A DNA stretch of 12,358 nucleotides from Lysobacterales bacterium (GTDB lineage Bacteria > Pseudomonadota > Gammaproteobacteria > Xanthomonadales > SZUA-36), in assembly GCA_009692275.1 (NCBI GenBank), contig SHZL01000051.1, positions 1 through 12,358 on the forward strand. The letters run 5' to 3'. Shown here piece by piece: positions 5,663 to 12,358 of the stretch. The notes below the pieces were generated by a model. The model did no database searches and was not told the DNA's origin. It was given only the letters and a program-made list of their open reading frames with translations. A program made the position numbers and the translations under genes. Position 1 is the stretch's first letter; each line of letters opens with the position of its first letter.

Positions 5663-8557
5663 ATTCCAAGCCTTATCGCCCCGGCAAAAAACGCCAAAGT
5701 CCTGACCCTGGTACCCAACAGCCGGCGCCTGAAAATGCACGTGGCTGAGCTGTTCCGGCAGGATGATATGCGCTCCGTGGCAGTCGCCCCTGAGGTGGTT
5801 GTGTTTTCACAATGGGCGGAAGACCTGCTGGTGCGAATGTGCATGCTCGATGGGAAGGCCGCGCCAGGATCCATCGACCCGATTGCCTTGCAGCTTTTGT
5901 GGGCGGAGGCCTTGGGCACCGGAATGTCTTTCCTTGCGGACGGGGAACGTGTCCTGGCAGCACGGCAGGCACGCACTGCCGAGCGCCTGATCCGGAACTG
6001 GTGGCCACAGGACGACCAGCCACGCCTGGAGCGGGCATTCTGGTCCGCCCGCAAAGCCGTTTCAGGCCAGCTTCGGCAGAAGCAGTTGCTCAGCCCCGAG
6101 ATGTGGCTGGAGGCTCTGGCAAATCGCCTGCTGGCCCACGCCGGTCAGCCGGGAGCATCAGTACAGCCGATCCCCGTAGCCTTGCCCGAAAAGCTGCTGC
6201 TGGACGGGTTCCTGGAACTCACCAGCCTTGAGCAACAAGTCTTCTCCGCCCTGGAACAACGCGGGGTGGTGGTGGAACAGGTGAATGTCCCGCCACCCGC
6301 CACCTGCCGCATGGGTGTTGCCAGCTTTCGCTCGCTGGAAGAGGAACTGGCGGCGGCGGCCCATTGGGCCAAAACGCAGGTGCAGAACGGCGGTCGGTAC
6401 ATTGCTGTAGTGATCAATGCGCTCGAAGCCCACACCCGCCTCGCCCGGACGATATTTGAAAACATTCTATGTACCGCTCGGCGCCTGGCGCTGCAGGACA
6501 TGGCTGAAAGTGAATTTCACCTCGCCCACGGCGACCCCCTGGCGGCTCATCCTGTTATCAGCGATGCCTTGTTACTGTTGCAGTTATCGCTGACCGGCTT
6601 GTCCCGGGAGCAGGAGTTTTTTCTGCTTTCGCGCTGCTTGCTCAGCCCTTACTGGCGCGGTGCGGACAGTGAACGCGTGGCCCGCGCCAGGCTGGAGCTG
6701 CGACTGCGCAAAGAGGGCAGGTACTGGCGTTCCCTGGCAGAGGTGCTGCGCCTGGTCCGGACCGGATCAGAGGGCAAGGGGCTGGACGCAATGCTGGGCT
6801 GTGCGGAGCAGCTTGAGCAACTCGTGCGCGGAGCTCGCAAAAACGACGCCTTTTGCGCCCATTTCTACGCCATCCTGGATGCGTGGGGTTGGCCCGGGCC
6901 ACTGGCGCGAGGCGCAGATGTCGCCCGCCATGTCAGCCAGTTTGGCCTGCTGCTTGAACAGTTGGGTGGCTTCGATCTTGACTCTGCCGGCCACGCGCTG
7001 AATACCCTGACCCGGATGTGCGCCGAGAATCAGCTGGAGTTACGCGGTGGTCCGCTGTCGCCCATCCAGATTCTCAGCCCCGAGGATGCCGCCGGCCGGC
7101 GTTTTGACGCGGCCTGGATAGCCAATGTGCACGATGGCAACTGGCCTTCGCATCCGCTGACAAATCCATTCCTGCCTGCAAGTGCCGCAGAGCGCATCCC
7201 GCGCAGCAGCGCTGCAGGTGAACTCCAGTATTGCGAACGGATTACCCGGGAACTTAAATCCCTGGCTCCCGATGTGTGCTTTAGCTGGAGCCGACAAACA
7301 GGCGATGTGCCCAATGGCATCAGTCCCTTGCTGGCCGACCTGCCCGGTGCAGAGCAACTTGAAGAGGGGCAGGGACAGGCGAGCACTTCAAGCATGCATA
7401 GCCTGGTGGCAACAGAGGCCCGGCAATTGAACGGCTACCACAACCACCCCTGGCTGACCGCGGTTGCGGATGGGCAGGGTTTACCCCTGCGGGGGAGCCG
7501 GGGTTTACCCCTGTGGGAAGCTCAGGCTGAGAGCCCGGCGGAAAACATTCCCGGTGGTTCCGGCATGATCAGTGACCAGGCTGCCTGCCCGATGATGGCC
7601 TATTTCCGCCACCGTCTGAAAGCCGGTTTTGAATCCATGCCCCAGCCCTTCGCCGATGCTGCCTACCGCGGCAGCCTGATGCATGCCGCCATGCAGTTCC
7701 TGTTTGCCGGGCAGGAAGGGCAGCCCGGTGCGCCACCCACTGGCCGGGTCGTACCGGCCGTGGCTGCAGCCATGAACAAGCACAACGCAAGGCAGAGGCT
7801 GCTGCCAGTGAGTTTTGCGGCGGAACGCTTGCGCCTGGAAAATCTGCTGGTGCAATGGCTGGAATTTGAAACAGCGCGGCAGGGTTTTACGGTGGAATGC
7901 CTGGAAAAGCCCATTACTGCCGAGCTGCATGGCCACCCCATTTCGGTTCGTGCGGATCGAATCGACCGGCTGGATGACGCTAGCCTGATGATCATCGATT
8001 ACAAAAGCAGCAAGGGTAGTACCTCCGGTTGGTCACAGGATCGCCTGCAACAGGCGCAGCTGCCTCTGTATGCCGTGCTGCTATCGCGACAGGGCCGGCA
8101 CGCGGTCGGTGATGTGGAAGGTGGCACGGTTGGGGGCGCGGCTAGCGGCCCAGTTAGTGGCTCAGCTAGTGGCCCAGTTAGTGGCCCAGTTGGTGGTATT
8201 GGGCTGGCCACCGTGCGCCAGGGGGAGTGCGGGTTTAGCGGGATAAGTCAGAACGTGGCCGGCACATTTGACGGCATCAAGTCCTTTGATAACCAGAAGA
8301 CCGGTTTTGCCAAACGATTCAGTGGCTGGGATCGCCTCTTGCAGCACTGGGAAGAAGGAATTGATGCACTGGCCGTGGAAATTAAACTCGGTGTGTCTGC
8401 CAACGTTCTTTTTGACAAAAACAGTTTGCAGTGGGCGGGGATGGACATCCTGCTGCGCCGCGAGGAAGGCGCAGCCTGGCTGCTGGAGCATGGTGGCGGG
8501 GGCGATGAGGACGATGAGGAAGACGAGAATTTCAATGAAGGCAGCGGCGATGACTGA
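5663..8557 (+). CDS. AddB-like DNA repair nuclease subunit (TIGR03623 type, PD-(D/E)XK)
   Basis: Partner of the AddA-like helicase encoded next, expected to resect double-strand breaks for RecA loading. From 5663 the product is 964 residues; from the first ATG (5735) it is 940. The conserved N-terminus (AKVLTLVPNSRRLKMHVAELF) starts upstream of that ATG, in a stretch with no ATG, GTG or TTG; ATT 5663 is 6 nt after GGAG (5653-5656), so I use it with caution. The N-terminal part is an inactivated helicase fold without a Walker A motif. The C-terminal nuclease shows ACPMMAYFRHRL (Cys642), GSLMHAAMQF, RADRIDRLDD, IDYKS (Asp779, Lys781) and QAQLPLYAV. The usual CxxC...LCR cysteines are absent. Gly-rich 12-bp repeats interrupt about 825-844, and the tail is very acidic. 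It overlaps addA by 8 bp. Confidence 0.88.
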   Translation: MPSLIAPAKNAKVLTLVPNSRRLKMHVAELFRQDDMRSVAVAPEVVVFSQWAEDLLVRMCMLDGKAAPGSIDPIALQLLWAEALGTGMSFLADGERVLAARQARTAERLIRNWWPQDDQPRLERAFWSARKAVSGQLRQKQLLSPEMWLEALANRLLAHAGQPGASVQPIPVALPEKLLLDGFLELTSLEQQVFSALEQRGVVVEQVNVPPPATCRMGVASFRSLEEELAAAAHWAKTQVQNGGRYIAVVINALEAHTRLARTIFENILCTARRLALQDMAESEFHLAHGDPLAAHPVISDALLLLQLSLTGLSREQEFFLLSRCLLSPYWRGADSERVARARLELRLRKEGRYWRSLAEVLRLVRTGSEGKGLDAMLGCAEQLEQLVRGARKNDAFCAHFYAILDAWGWPGPLARGADVARHVSQFGLLLEQLGGFDLDSAGHALNTLTRMCAENQLELRGGPLSPIQILSPEDAAGRRFDAAWIANVHDGNWPSHPLTNPFLPASAAERIPRSSAAGELQYCERITRELKSLAPDVCFSWSRQTGDVPNGISPLLADLPGAEQLEEGQGQASTSSMHSLVATEARQLNGYHNHPWLTAVADGQGLPLRGSRGLPLWEAQAESPAENIPGGSGMISDQAACPMMAYFRHRLKAGFESMPQPFADAAYRGSLMHAAMQFLFAGQEGQPGAPPTGRVVPAVAAAMNKHNARQRLLPVSFAAERLRLENLLVQWLEFETARQGFTVECLEKPITAELHGHPISVRADRIDRLDDASLMIIDYKSSKGSTSGWSQDRLQQAQLPLYAVLLSRQGRHAVGDVEGGTVGGAASGPVSGSASGPVSGPVGGIGLATVRQGECGFSGISQNVAGTFDGIKSFDNQKTGFAKRFSGWDRLLQHWEEGIDALAVEIKLGVSANVLFDKNSLQWAGMDILLRREEGAAWLLEHGGGGDEDDEEDENFNEGSGDD
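7477..7513 (+). repeat. Direct repeat GGGTTTACCCCTG in addB, 24-bp period
   Basis: The 13-mer GGGTTTACCCCTG occurs at 7477-7489 and 7501-7513, exactly 24 bp apart and in the same codon phase, so the protein reads GLPLRGSR then GLPLWEAQ. Each copy also contains a short GGG/CCC self-complementary core. It lies in a poorly conserved linker just before the nuclease domain. Confidence 0.8.
8135..8194 (+). repeat. 12-bp tandem repeat in addB encoding G-x-x-S tetrapeptides
   Basis: Five consecutive 12-bp units in frame encode GAAS, GPVS, GSAS, GPVS and GPVG. The consensus unit is GGCCCAGTTAGT. The block lies between QLPLYAVLL of the nuclease core and the strand IGLATVRQGE, a surface-loop position in the PD-(D/E)XK fold. 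Confidence 0.9.
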
Positions 8558-11500
8558 GTCCGGTGACAGCAAGCAGCGCGCCCTGGCGCTGGACCTCACG
8601 CGGTCTTTCATCGTGCAGGCGCCGGCCGGTTCCGGCAAGACGGAACTGCTCACCCAGCGCTTTCTGAAATTGCTAGCGGGAGTTGACCGTCCGGAGCGCA
8701 TCCTGGCCATTACCTTTACCCGCAAGGCCACCCGTGAAATGCGCGACCGCATCATACGGCGGCTGGTGCAGGCCGCAAACTGGGCCGTCCTTGGGGCCGC
8801 ACGGGGGGCTGCAGAAGGGGCCTCCAATGGGCTGGCCAATGGGACAGCCAGTGGTGGGACAACCGGGCTGGACCATGAGCGAGTGGCAGTTGAACTGGCC
8901 AAAGCCGTGCTGCAGCGGGATGCCGAACTGGGTTGGAACCTGCTGAAAAACCCCGGCCGGCTGCGCGTGTTCACCATCGACGGGCTGTGTACCCAGTTGC
9001 TGGCCCGCGACCCGGAGCAAGGCAGCCACCTCGCCGGCCGTGCGTTGCCCGAGGACCCCAAGCCGCTGTATCGCCAGGCCGTGCAGCGCATGTTTGAAGA
9101 CCTGGGGCACAAAGAGTCGGGACAGCAGGATGCTGCGCCCAGCAAGCCGCCTGCTCAGCCGAAGGGCCAGCCGCCAGACCAGCCAAAAGATCAGGGCGCG
9201 TCGGGTGCGCGGGCCGCACTGGTGCGCGTACTGGTACACCTCGACGGCAACTCGCAGGCTCTGCAGGATTTGCTGGTGACCATGATGAGGATTCGCGACC
9301 AATGGACACGCAGGATCGGCACTGATGAGTATCACATGGCCGAATTGCTGCACGATCGCCAACACCAGGAGCTCAGCCACTACAAGGAGGCACTCGGTGA
9401 ACAGGCGCTGCTGCAGGCCATGGCTATCGTGGCCGAACTGGGCGCAGCCATGGACGAAAGGAGTAGCATCCCCGCACTTTTCGCAATAGCCAGTGCCAAG
9501 GCCCATTGTGAACCTGAGCACGGTGGCGAATTCGCTGACGAAATCCGCGAGGCGCACCTGTTCAGCAGTTTATTCCTGACTGCCAGCGGCGGCCCGCGCC
9601 AGCCCGGTGGCATCACCCGGAGCCTGTTCAAGGGTTCGCCTGCTGGCCTGTCCAATCGCATCGCAGAATTGAAGGTCATTTACAGCCAGTGGCACGAAAA
9701 CGAAGAGGCCATCCGCGCCATCCAGCGCATGGCCCGCACACCGCCCATCGACCTTGGACTGATGGATTCCAGATCTGCCAACACGAGTTTGCGCGATGAC
9801 ATACGCGAAATCCTCAAGCACACGCTGGCCCAGCTAACGGTGTTGTTTGCCGAACAGGGTGTAGCCGATTTCCAGTTTGTCACCGAAGCCGCACTGCAGA
9901 GCCTTGGCGATGACGAACAACCGGGCCAGGTGCTGCTGGATGAAGACCAGCGCGTGGAGCATATCCTGATGGATGAATTCCAGGACACCAGCAACACCCA
10001 GTTCGAATTGCTCAGCCGGATGGTGACCGGGTGGGGTGGAGATAGCTTCGCAGACGGGGCGCGCAGCCTGTTCCTGGTCGGTGACCCGATGCAATCCATT
10101 TACCGCTTTCGCGAAGCCAACGTCGGGCTGTTTATCGACGTGGTGCAAAGCGGCCGTGTGGCCGCAGTTCCGCTGCATTACCTGAAGCTGGAATCCAACT
10201 TCCGCTCCAACGACGAGATTGTCGACTGGGTAAATCAGCAGTTTGGCTGCATTTTTCCAAAAGAGAATCTGCGCGATTCCGGCGCGGTGTCTTATGCTGC
10301 GGCCCGCGCGGAATCAGGTCCGGGCGGGCAGGTCACGCTGCATCCCCTGGCGCCGGAAAGCACGGACCGGGATGAAGCCGAACTGGCTGTGCATTTTATC
10401 GCCGAGGCTCGTGAACAGCTGGTTGATCCCACCATCGCCGTGCTGGTGCGCGCCCGCAGCCATTTGCAGGCACTGGCGCAGGCATTGATCAAGGCCGGCA
10501 TCGAATTTGAAGCGGTCAAAGTGGACCCGCTAGCCGAGCGCCCCGTGGTGGGCGACCTGCTGGCCATCACCCGTGCGCTTAGTCATCCGGCGGACCGTAT
10601 CGCCTGGTTGGCGGTGTTACGCGCGCCCTGGTGCAGCCTGGATACCCGGCAACTGCATCTTGTTGCCGGTGATGATGACAGGGCGGATCTGTTTGAGCGC
10701 ATGGGCCTGGTGCTGGATGGGGCGGCCGATCAACGGGCCAGCGATGAGGAAAGAGACGAAGCGAGGGATCAGGCCAGTGATCATGCTGGCGAAGTGAAGG
10801 CCATTCAGCCCCTGCAAAAACTGCGCGACGTAATGCGGCAGGCCATCGAGGCTCGCGGTAGCCACACCCTGCGCGAGCGGGTGGAGTACTGCTGGCTGCA
10901 CCTCGGCGGACCCTACTGCTACGCGACCCATGCCGAACTGGAGAACGCCGACGCTTTTTTGGAGTTGCTGAATTCACTGGAACAAGACAGCAGCGAAGAC
11001 CTGATCACACGGCTGGAAGAAGGGCTACAGGACCTGTACGCGAGGAGCAGTCCGTCCCGCCTGCAGCTGATGACCATCCACCAGGCCAAGGGGCTGGAGT
11101 TCGACGTGGTCATCCTGCCGGGTTTGCACCGCACACCCCGCCGGGGCGACAAGCCGCTGGTTGCGTTACAGGAATTTCGCACCCTCGACGGCCACGACGC
11201 AGCCCTGATGGCAGGCCTGCCGGCTCGCGGCCATGATGCACCCAGCGTCTACGCCTACCTCAATGCCATAAACGAAGAGCGTTCAGCCTTCGAAACCCAG
11301 CGCCTGTTGTACGTGGCAGCCACGCGCGCCAAACATCGGTTGCATGTGCTGGGCAAGTATCGCCGCAACAAAAAAGCCGGCACGGTCTCGGCGCCGGGCG
11401 GAACCTTCATGCACATGCTGTTTCCGGCGTTCCTGGAGCAGATTGAAGGCCTGTTCGAGGAGCCGCAGGCGGACCGCGAGCCGAAGCAGGCGCCCATGCC

Positions 11501-12140
11501 ATTACCGCTGCTGCGCCTGGCCAATCCACCCCTGCTGCCCGTGGGATTGAGTGCAGCAACTGGCCTGGAAGCTGACTCAGAACCCGCCCAACTCCGGCCC
11601 CTGCCGGCACAAGAGGCAGCGGCGCTCGGCGATGCCCTGCATCGCTGGCTGGAACTGATCCACGACCACTGGGAGCGTGGCTGGACCGCGCAGTGGTTCG
11701 AACGGCATCCGGAGGCTTTGGCCTCCACCCTAAAACGGGGCGGGGTGAAGGAAAACCGCATAGCGGAACTGTTGCCGTCCCTGACAGCCATGCTGGCAAC
11801 TGCCATCAGCACTGAAGCCGGTCGTGCTCTGCTCAGCCCCGAAGGCAAAAGCGGCTCATGGTCCGAGTTGACTCTCTACAAGAAAGAGGGCACCGGCATC
11901 AGCCGTCACATCATCGACCGGATGTACCAGGGCGCAGAGGGCAAGCTGGTGATTGTTGATTACAAAAGCGGAGAAGGCTCGCCGGCCACACGGGAGAAGT
12001 GGGCGGAGCAACTGATACGCTACCGGACGCTGGTTAACGACTTAGATTTGGGCCAGGTATCAGGTACACTCATCCACCAAGTGAGTGACAACACCGTCAT
12101 TGATCTCAGTAAAGAAACCGGCAAGTTAGGGGTATTCTGA
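8550..12140 (+). CDS. AddA-like UvrD-family helicase/nuclease subunit
   Basis: Superfamily 1 helicase with a C-terminal RecB-type nuclease, 1196 residues, the motor of the AddAB-type break-resection complex. Helicase motifs in order: Walker A APAGSGKT (24-31), Ia LAITFTRKATREM (about 53-65), TIDGLC, motif II LMDEFQDTSNTQ (Asp475-Glu476), III VGDPMQSIYRF (510-520), IV ESNFRS, V TIHQAKGLEFD (842-852) and VI YVAATRAKHR (921-930). The nuclease has GDALHRWLE (His1031), HIIDRM (Asp1123), VDYKSG (Asp1137, Lys1139) and EQLIRYR, so it looks catalytically intact. The start ATG overlaps the addB stop in ATGACTGA and has AAGG 8 nt upstream, indicating translational coupling. Three low-complexity tetrapeptide-repeat blocks interrupt non-motif regions. 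Fusions and frameshifts are not seen. Confidence 0.95.
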   Translation: MTESGDSKQRALALDLTRSFIVQAPAGSGKTELLTQRFLKLLAGVDRPERILAITFTRKATREMRDRIIRRLVQAANWAVLGAARGAAEGASNGLANGTASGGTTGLDHERVAVELAKAVLQRDAELGWNLLKNPGRLRVFTIDGLCTQLLARDPEQGSHLAGRALPEDPKPLYRQAVQRMFEDLGHKESGQQDAAPSKPPAQPKGQPPDQPKDQGASGARAALVRVLVHLDGNSQALQDLLVTMMRIRDQWTRRIGTDEYHMAELLHDRQHQELSHYKEALGEQALLQAMAIVAELGAAMDERSSIPALFAIASAKAHCEPEHGGEFADEIREAHLFSSLFLTASGGPRQPGGITRSLFKGSPAGLSNRIAELKVIYSQWHENEEAIRAIQRMARTPPIDLGLMDSRSANTSLRDDIREILKHTLAQLTVLFAEQGVADFQFVTEAALQSLGDDEQPGQVLLDEDQRVEHILMDEFQDTSNTQFELLSRMVTGWGGDSFADGARSLFLVGDPMQSIYRFREANVGLFIDVVQSGRVAAVPLHYLKLESNFRSNDEIVDWVNQQFGCIFPKENLRDSGAVSYAAARAESGPGGQVTLHPLAPESTDRDEAELAVHFIAEAREQLVDPTIAVLVRARSHLQALAQALIKAGIEFEAVKVDPLAERPVVGDLLAITRALSHPADRIAWLAVLRAPWCSLDTRQLHLVAGDDDRADLFERMGLVLDGAADQRASDEERDEARDQASDHAGEVKAIQPLQKLRDVMRQAIEARGSHTLRERVEYCWLHLGGPYCYATHAELENADAFLELLNSLEQDSSEDLITRLEEGLQDLYARSSPSRLQLMTIHQAKGLEFDVVILPGLHRTPRRGDKPLVALQEFRTLDGHDAALMAGLPARGHDAPSVYAYLNAINEERSAFETQRLLYVAATRAKHRLHVLGKYRRNKKAGTVSAPGGTFMHMLFPAFLEQIEGLFEEPQADREPKQAPMPLPLLRLANPPLLPVGLSAATGLEADSEPAQLRPLPAQEAAALGDALHRWLELIHDHWERGWTAQWFERHPEALASTLKRGGVKENRIAELLPSLTAMLATAISTEAGRALLSPEGKSGSWSELTLYKKEGTGISRHIIDRMYQGAEGKLVIVDYKSGEGSPATREKWAEQLIRYRTLVNDLDLGQVSGTLIHQVSDNTVIDLSKETGKLGVF
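8793..8864 (+). repeat. 12-bp periodic repeat in addA encoding G-x-x-x tetrapeptides
   Basis: Six in-frame 12-bp units encode GAAR, GAAE, GASN, GLAN, GTAS and GGTT, so glycine recurs at every fourth residue (residues 82-105). The units are diverged at DNA level but share the GGG first codon in five of six. The block falls between IIRRLVQAA of motif Ia and AKAVLQRDAELGWNLL. Confidence 0.8.
9138..9197 (+). repeat. 12-bp periodic repeat in addA encoding x-x-Q-P tetrapeptides
   Basis: Five in-frame 12-bp units encode PSKP, PAQP, KGQP, PDQP and KDQG (residues 197-216). The CAG codon for Gln recurs exactly every 12 bp in the last four. The block lies in the 1B/2A-side insertion region between GHKESGQQDAA and ARAALVRVLVHLD. 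Confidence 0.85.
10737..10784 (+). repeat. 12-bp periodic repeat in addA encoding charged A-x-D-x tetrapeptides
   Basis: Four in-frame 12-bp units encode ASDE, ERDE, ARDQ and ASDH (residues 730-745), Asp recurring every fourth position. Related DNA strings GATCAACGGGCCAGCGATGA and GATCAGGCCAGTGATCA show a duplication history. The block sits in a loop between RMGLVLDGAA and KAIQPLQKL. Confidence 0.8.
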
Positions 12141-12169
12141 CGTGGAACGTGCGCTCGCAATAGGTGCAT

Positions 12170-12358
12170 TGACCTGCTCTGGTTTTTTAAAGCCATTCCG
12201 AACGTGAGCTTTCATCATTATGCCGCCTGTTGACGAGCCGGTCGATGGGCTGCTTTGGACGGCGGTTGATTACCCAGTGAGCCGTGTGGCCGCTCATGGT
12301 TGTAGAACACGCGCCAGCACTCAACCGCGGCTTGCACTTCTTCCAGGCTCAGGAACCA
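12170..12358 (-). mobile_element. IS3-family insertion sequence, 3' end only
   Basis: The right edge holds the end of an IS3-family element in reverse orientation (transposase C-terminus below). A plausible element tip is TGACCTGCTCTGG starting at 12170; IS3-family ends begin TG, and TGACC-type tips are common in the family. The other end lies outside the window, so inverted repeats and target duplication cannot be checked. The tip is only 29 bp after the addA stop. Confidence 0.6.
12218..12358 (-). CDS. IS3-family transposase (OrfB), C-terminal fragment cut by window edge
   Basis: Forty-six codons of the end of an rve-type (DDE) integrase are visible. The frame reads WFLSLEEVQAAVECW, then RVFYNHERPHGSLGNQPPS, the highly recognisable YN..RPH..LG..PP ending of IS3-family OrfB transposases, and stops with TAA at 12220-12218. 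The catalytic Asp, Asp and Glu residues lie further upstream of the coding sequence and beyond the right edge. The enzyme would cut and join the element ends. Whether the full copy is intact cannot be told from here. Confidence 0.88.
   Translation of the reverse strand, partial: WFLSLEEVQAAVECWRVFYNHERPHGSLGNQPPSKAAHRPARQQAA

Noticed and set aside
8135..8194. CRISPR-like array
   Set aside because: The 12-bp units are contiguous without spacers and keep codon phase, so this is a coding tandem repeat.
8162..9557. Long minus-strand open frames opposite the addB/addA junction (up to 327 codons)
   Set aside because: They are antisense to well-supported helicase and nuclease motifs, their translations show no recognisable domain, and such shadows are expected in GC-rich coding DNA with strong codon bias.

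Overview
The window looks like chromosomal DNA from a proteobacterium, most likely a gammaproteobacterium. It is fairly GC-rich by eye. The supports are a divergent ppsA/ppsR pair with a DUF1249 gene behind ppsR, a tRNA-Ala(GGC)/tRNA-Glu(TTC) pair with encoded CCA ends, and an AddB/AddA-type recombination nuclease-helicase pair of the kind found in beta- and gammaproteobacteria. I cannot name a genus.

Layout, left to right. 1-1701 (-): the N-terminal 567 codons of phosphoenolpyruvate synthase, running off the left edge. 1702-1757: short divergent control region with a perfect 7+7 bp inverted repeat. 1758-2573 (+): PpsR, the kinase/phosphorylase that controls PEP synthase. 2599-3108 (+): DUF1249 (YqiB-like) protein. 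3117-3379: a tRNA operon with promoter, tRNA-Ala, tRNA-Glu and intrinsic terminator. 3380-3785: about 400 bp with no secure gene but a candidate small EF-hand-like ORF and several hairpins. 3786-4846 (+): two membrane-anchored small proteins of unknown function; the first carries two PWGW motifs. 4874-5545 (-): a divergent SRAP/HMCES-family protein (abasic-site DNA-protein crosslink repair). 5663-8557 and 8550-12140 (+): overlapping AddB-like and AddA-like genes, a two-subunit double-strand-break processing nuclease/helicase. 12170-12358 (-): the 3' end of an IS3-family element, cut by the right edge.

The genes form two working groups. PEP synthase and its dedicated regulator control gluconeogenic PEP formation. 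The SRAP gene diverges from the addBA pair, so the right half is a DNA-repair neighbourhood.

The most unusual signal is in the addBA pair. At five separate places, one or two of them in AddB loops and three in AddA loops, the protein is interrupted by low-complexity tetrapeptide repeats of different composition. All have a 12-bp (or 24-bp) period and keep the reading frame. AddB also seems to lack a canonical start codon for its conserved N-terminus and to have lost the three C-terminal iron-sulphur cysteines expected from the family. The neighbouring SRAP protein appears to lack a core segment of about 30-35 residues. I found no CRISPR array, prophage or toxin-antitoxin module.
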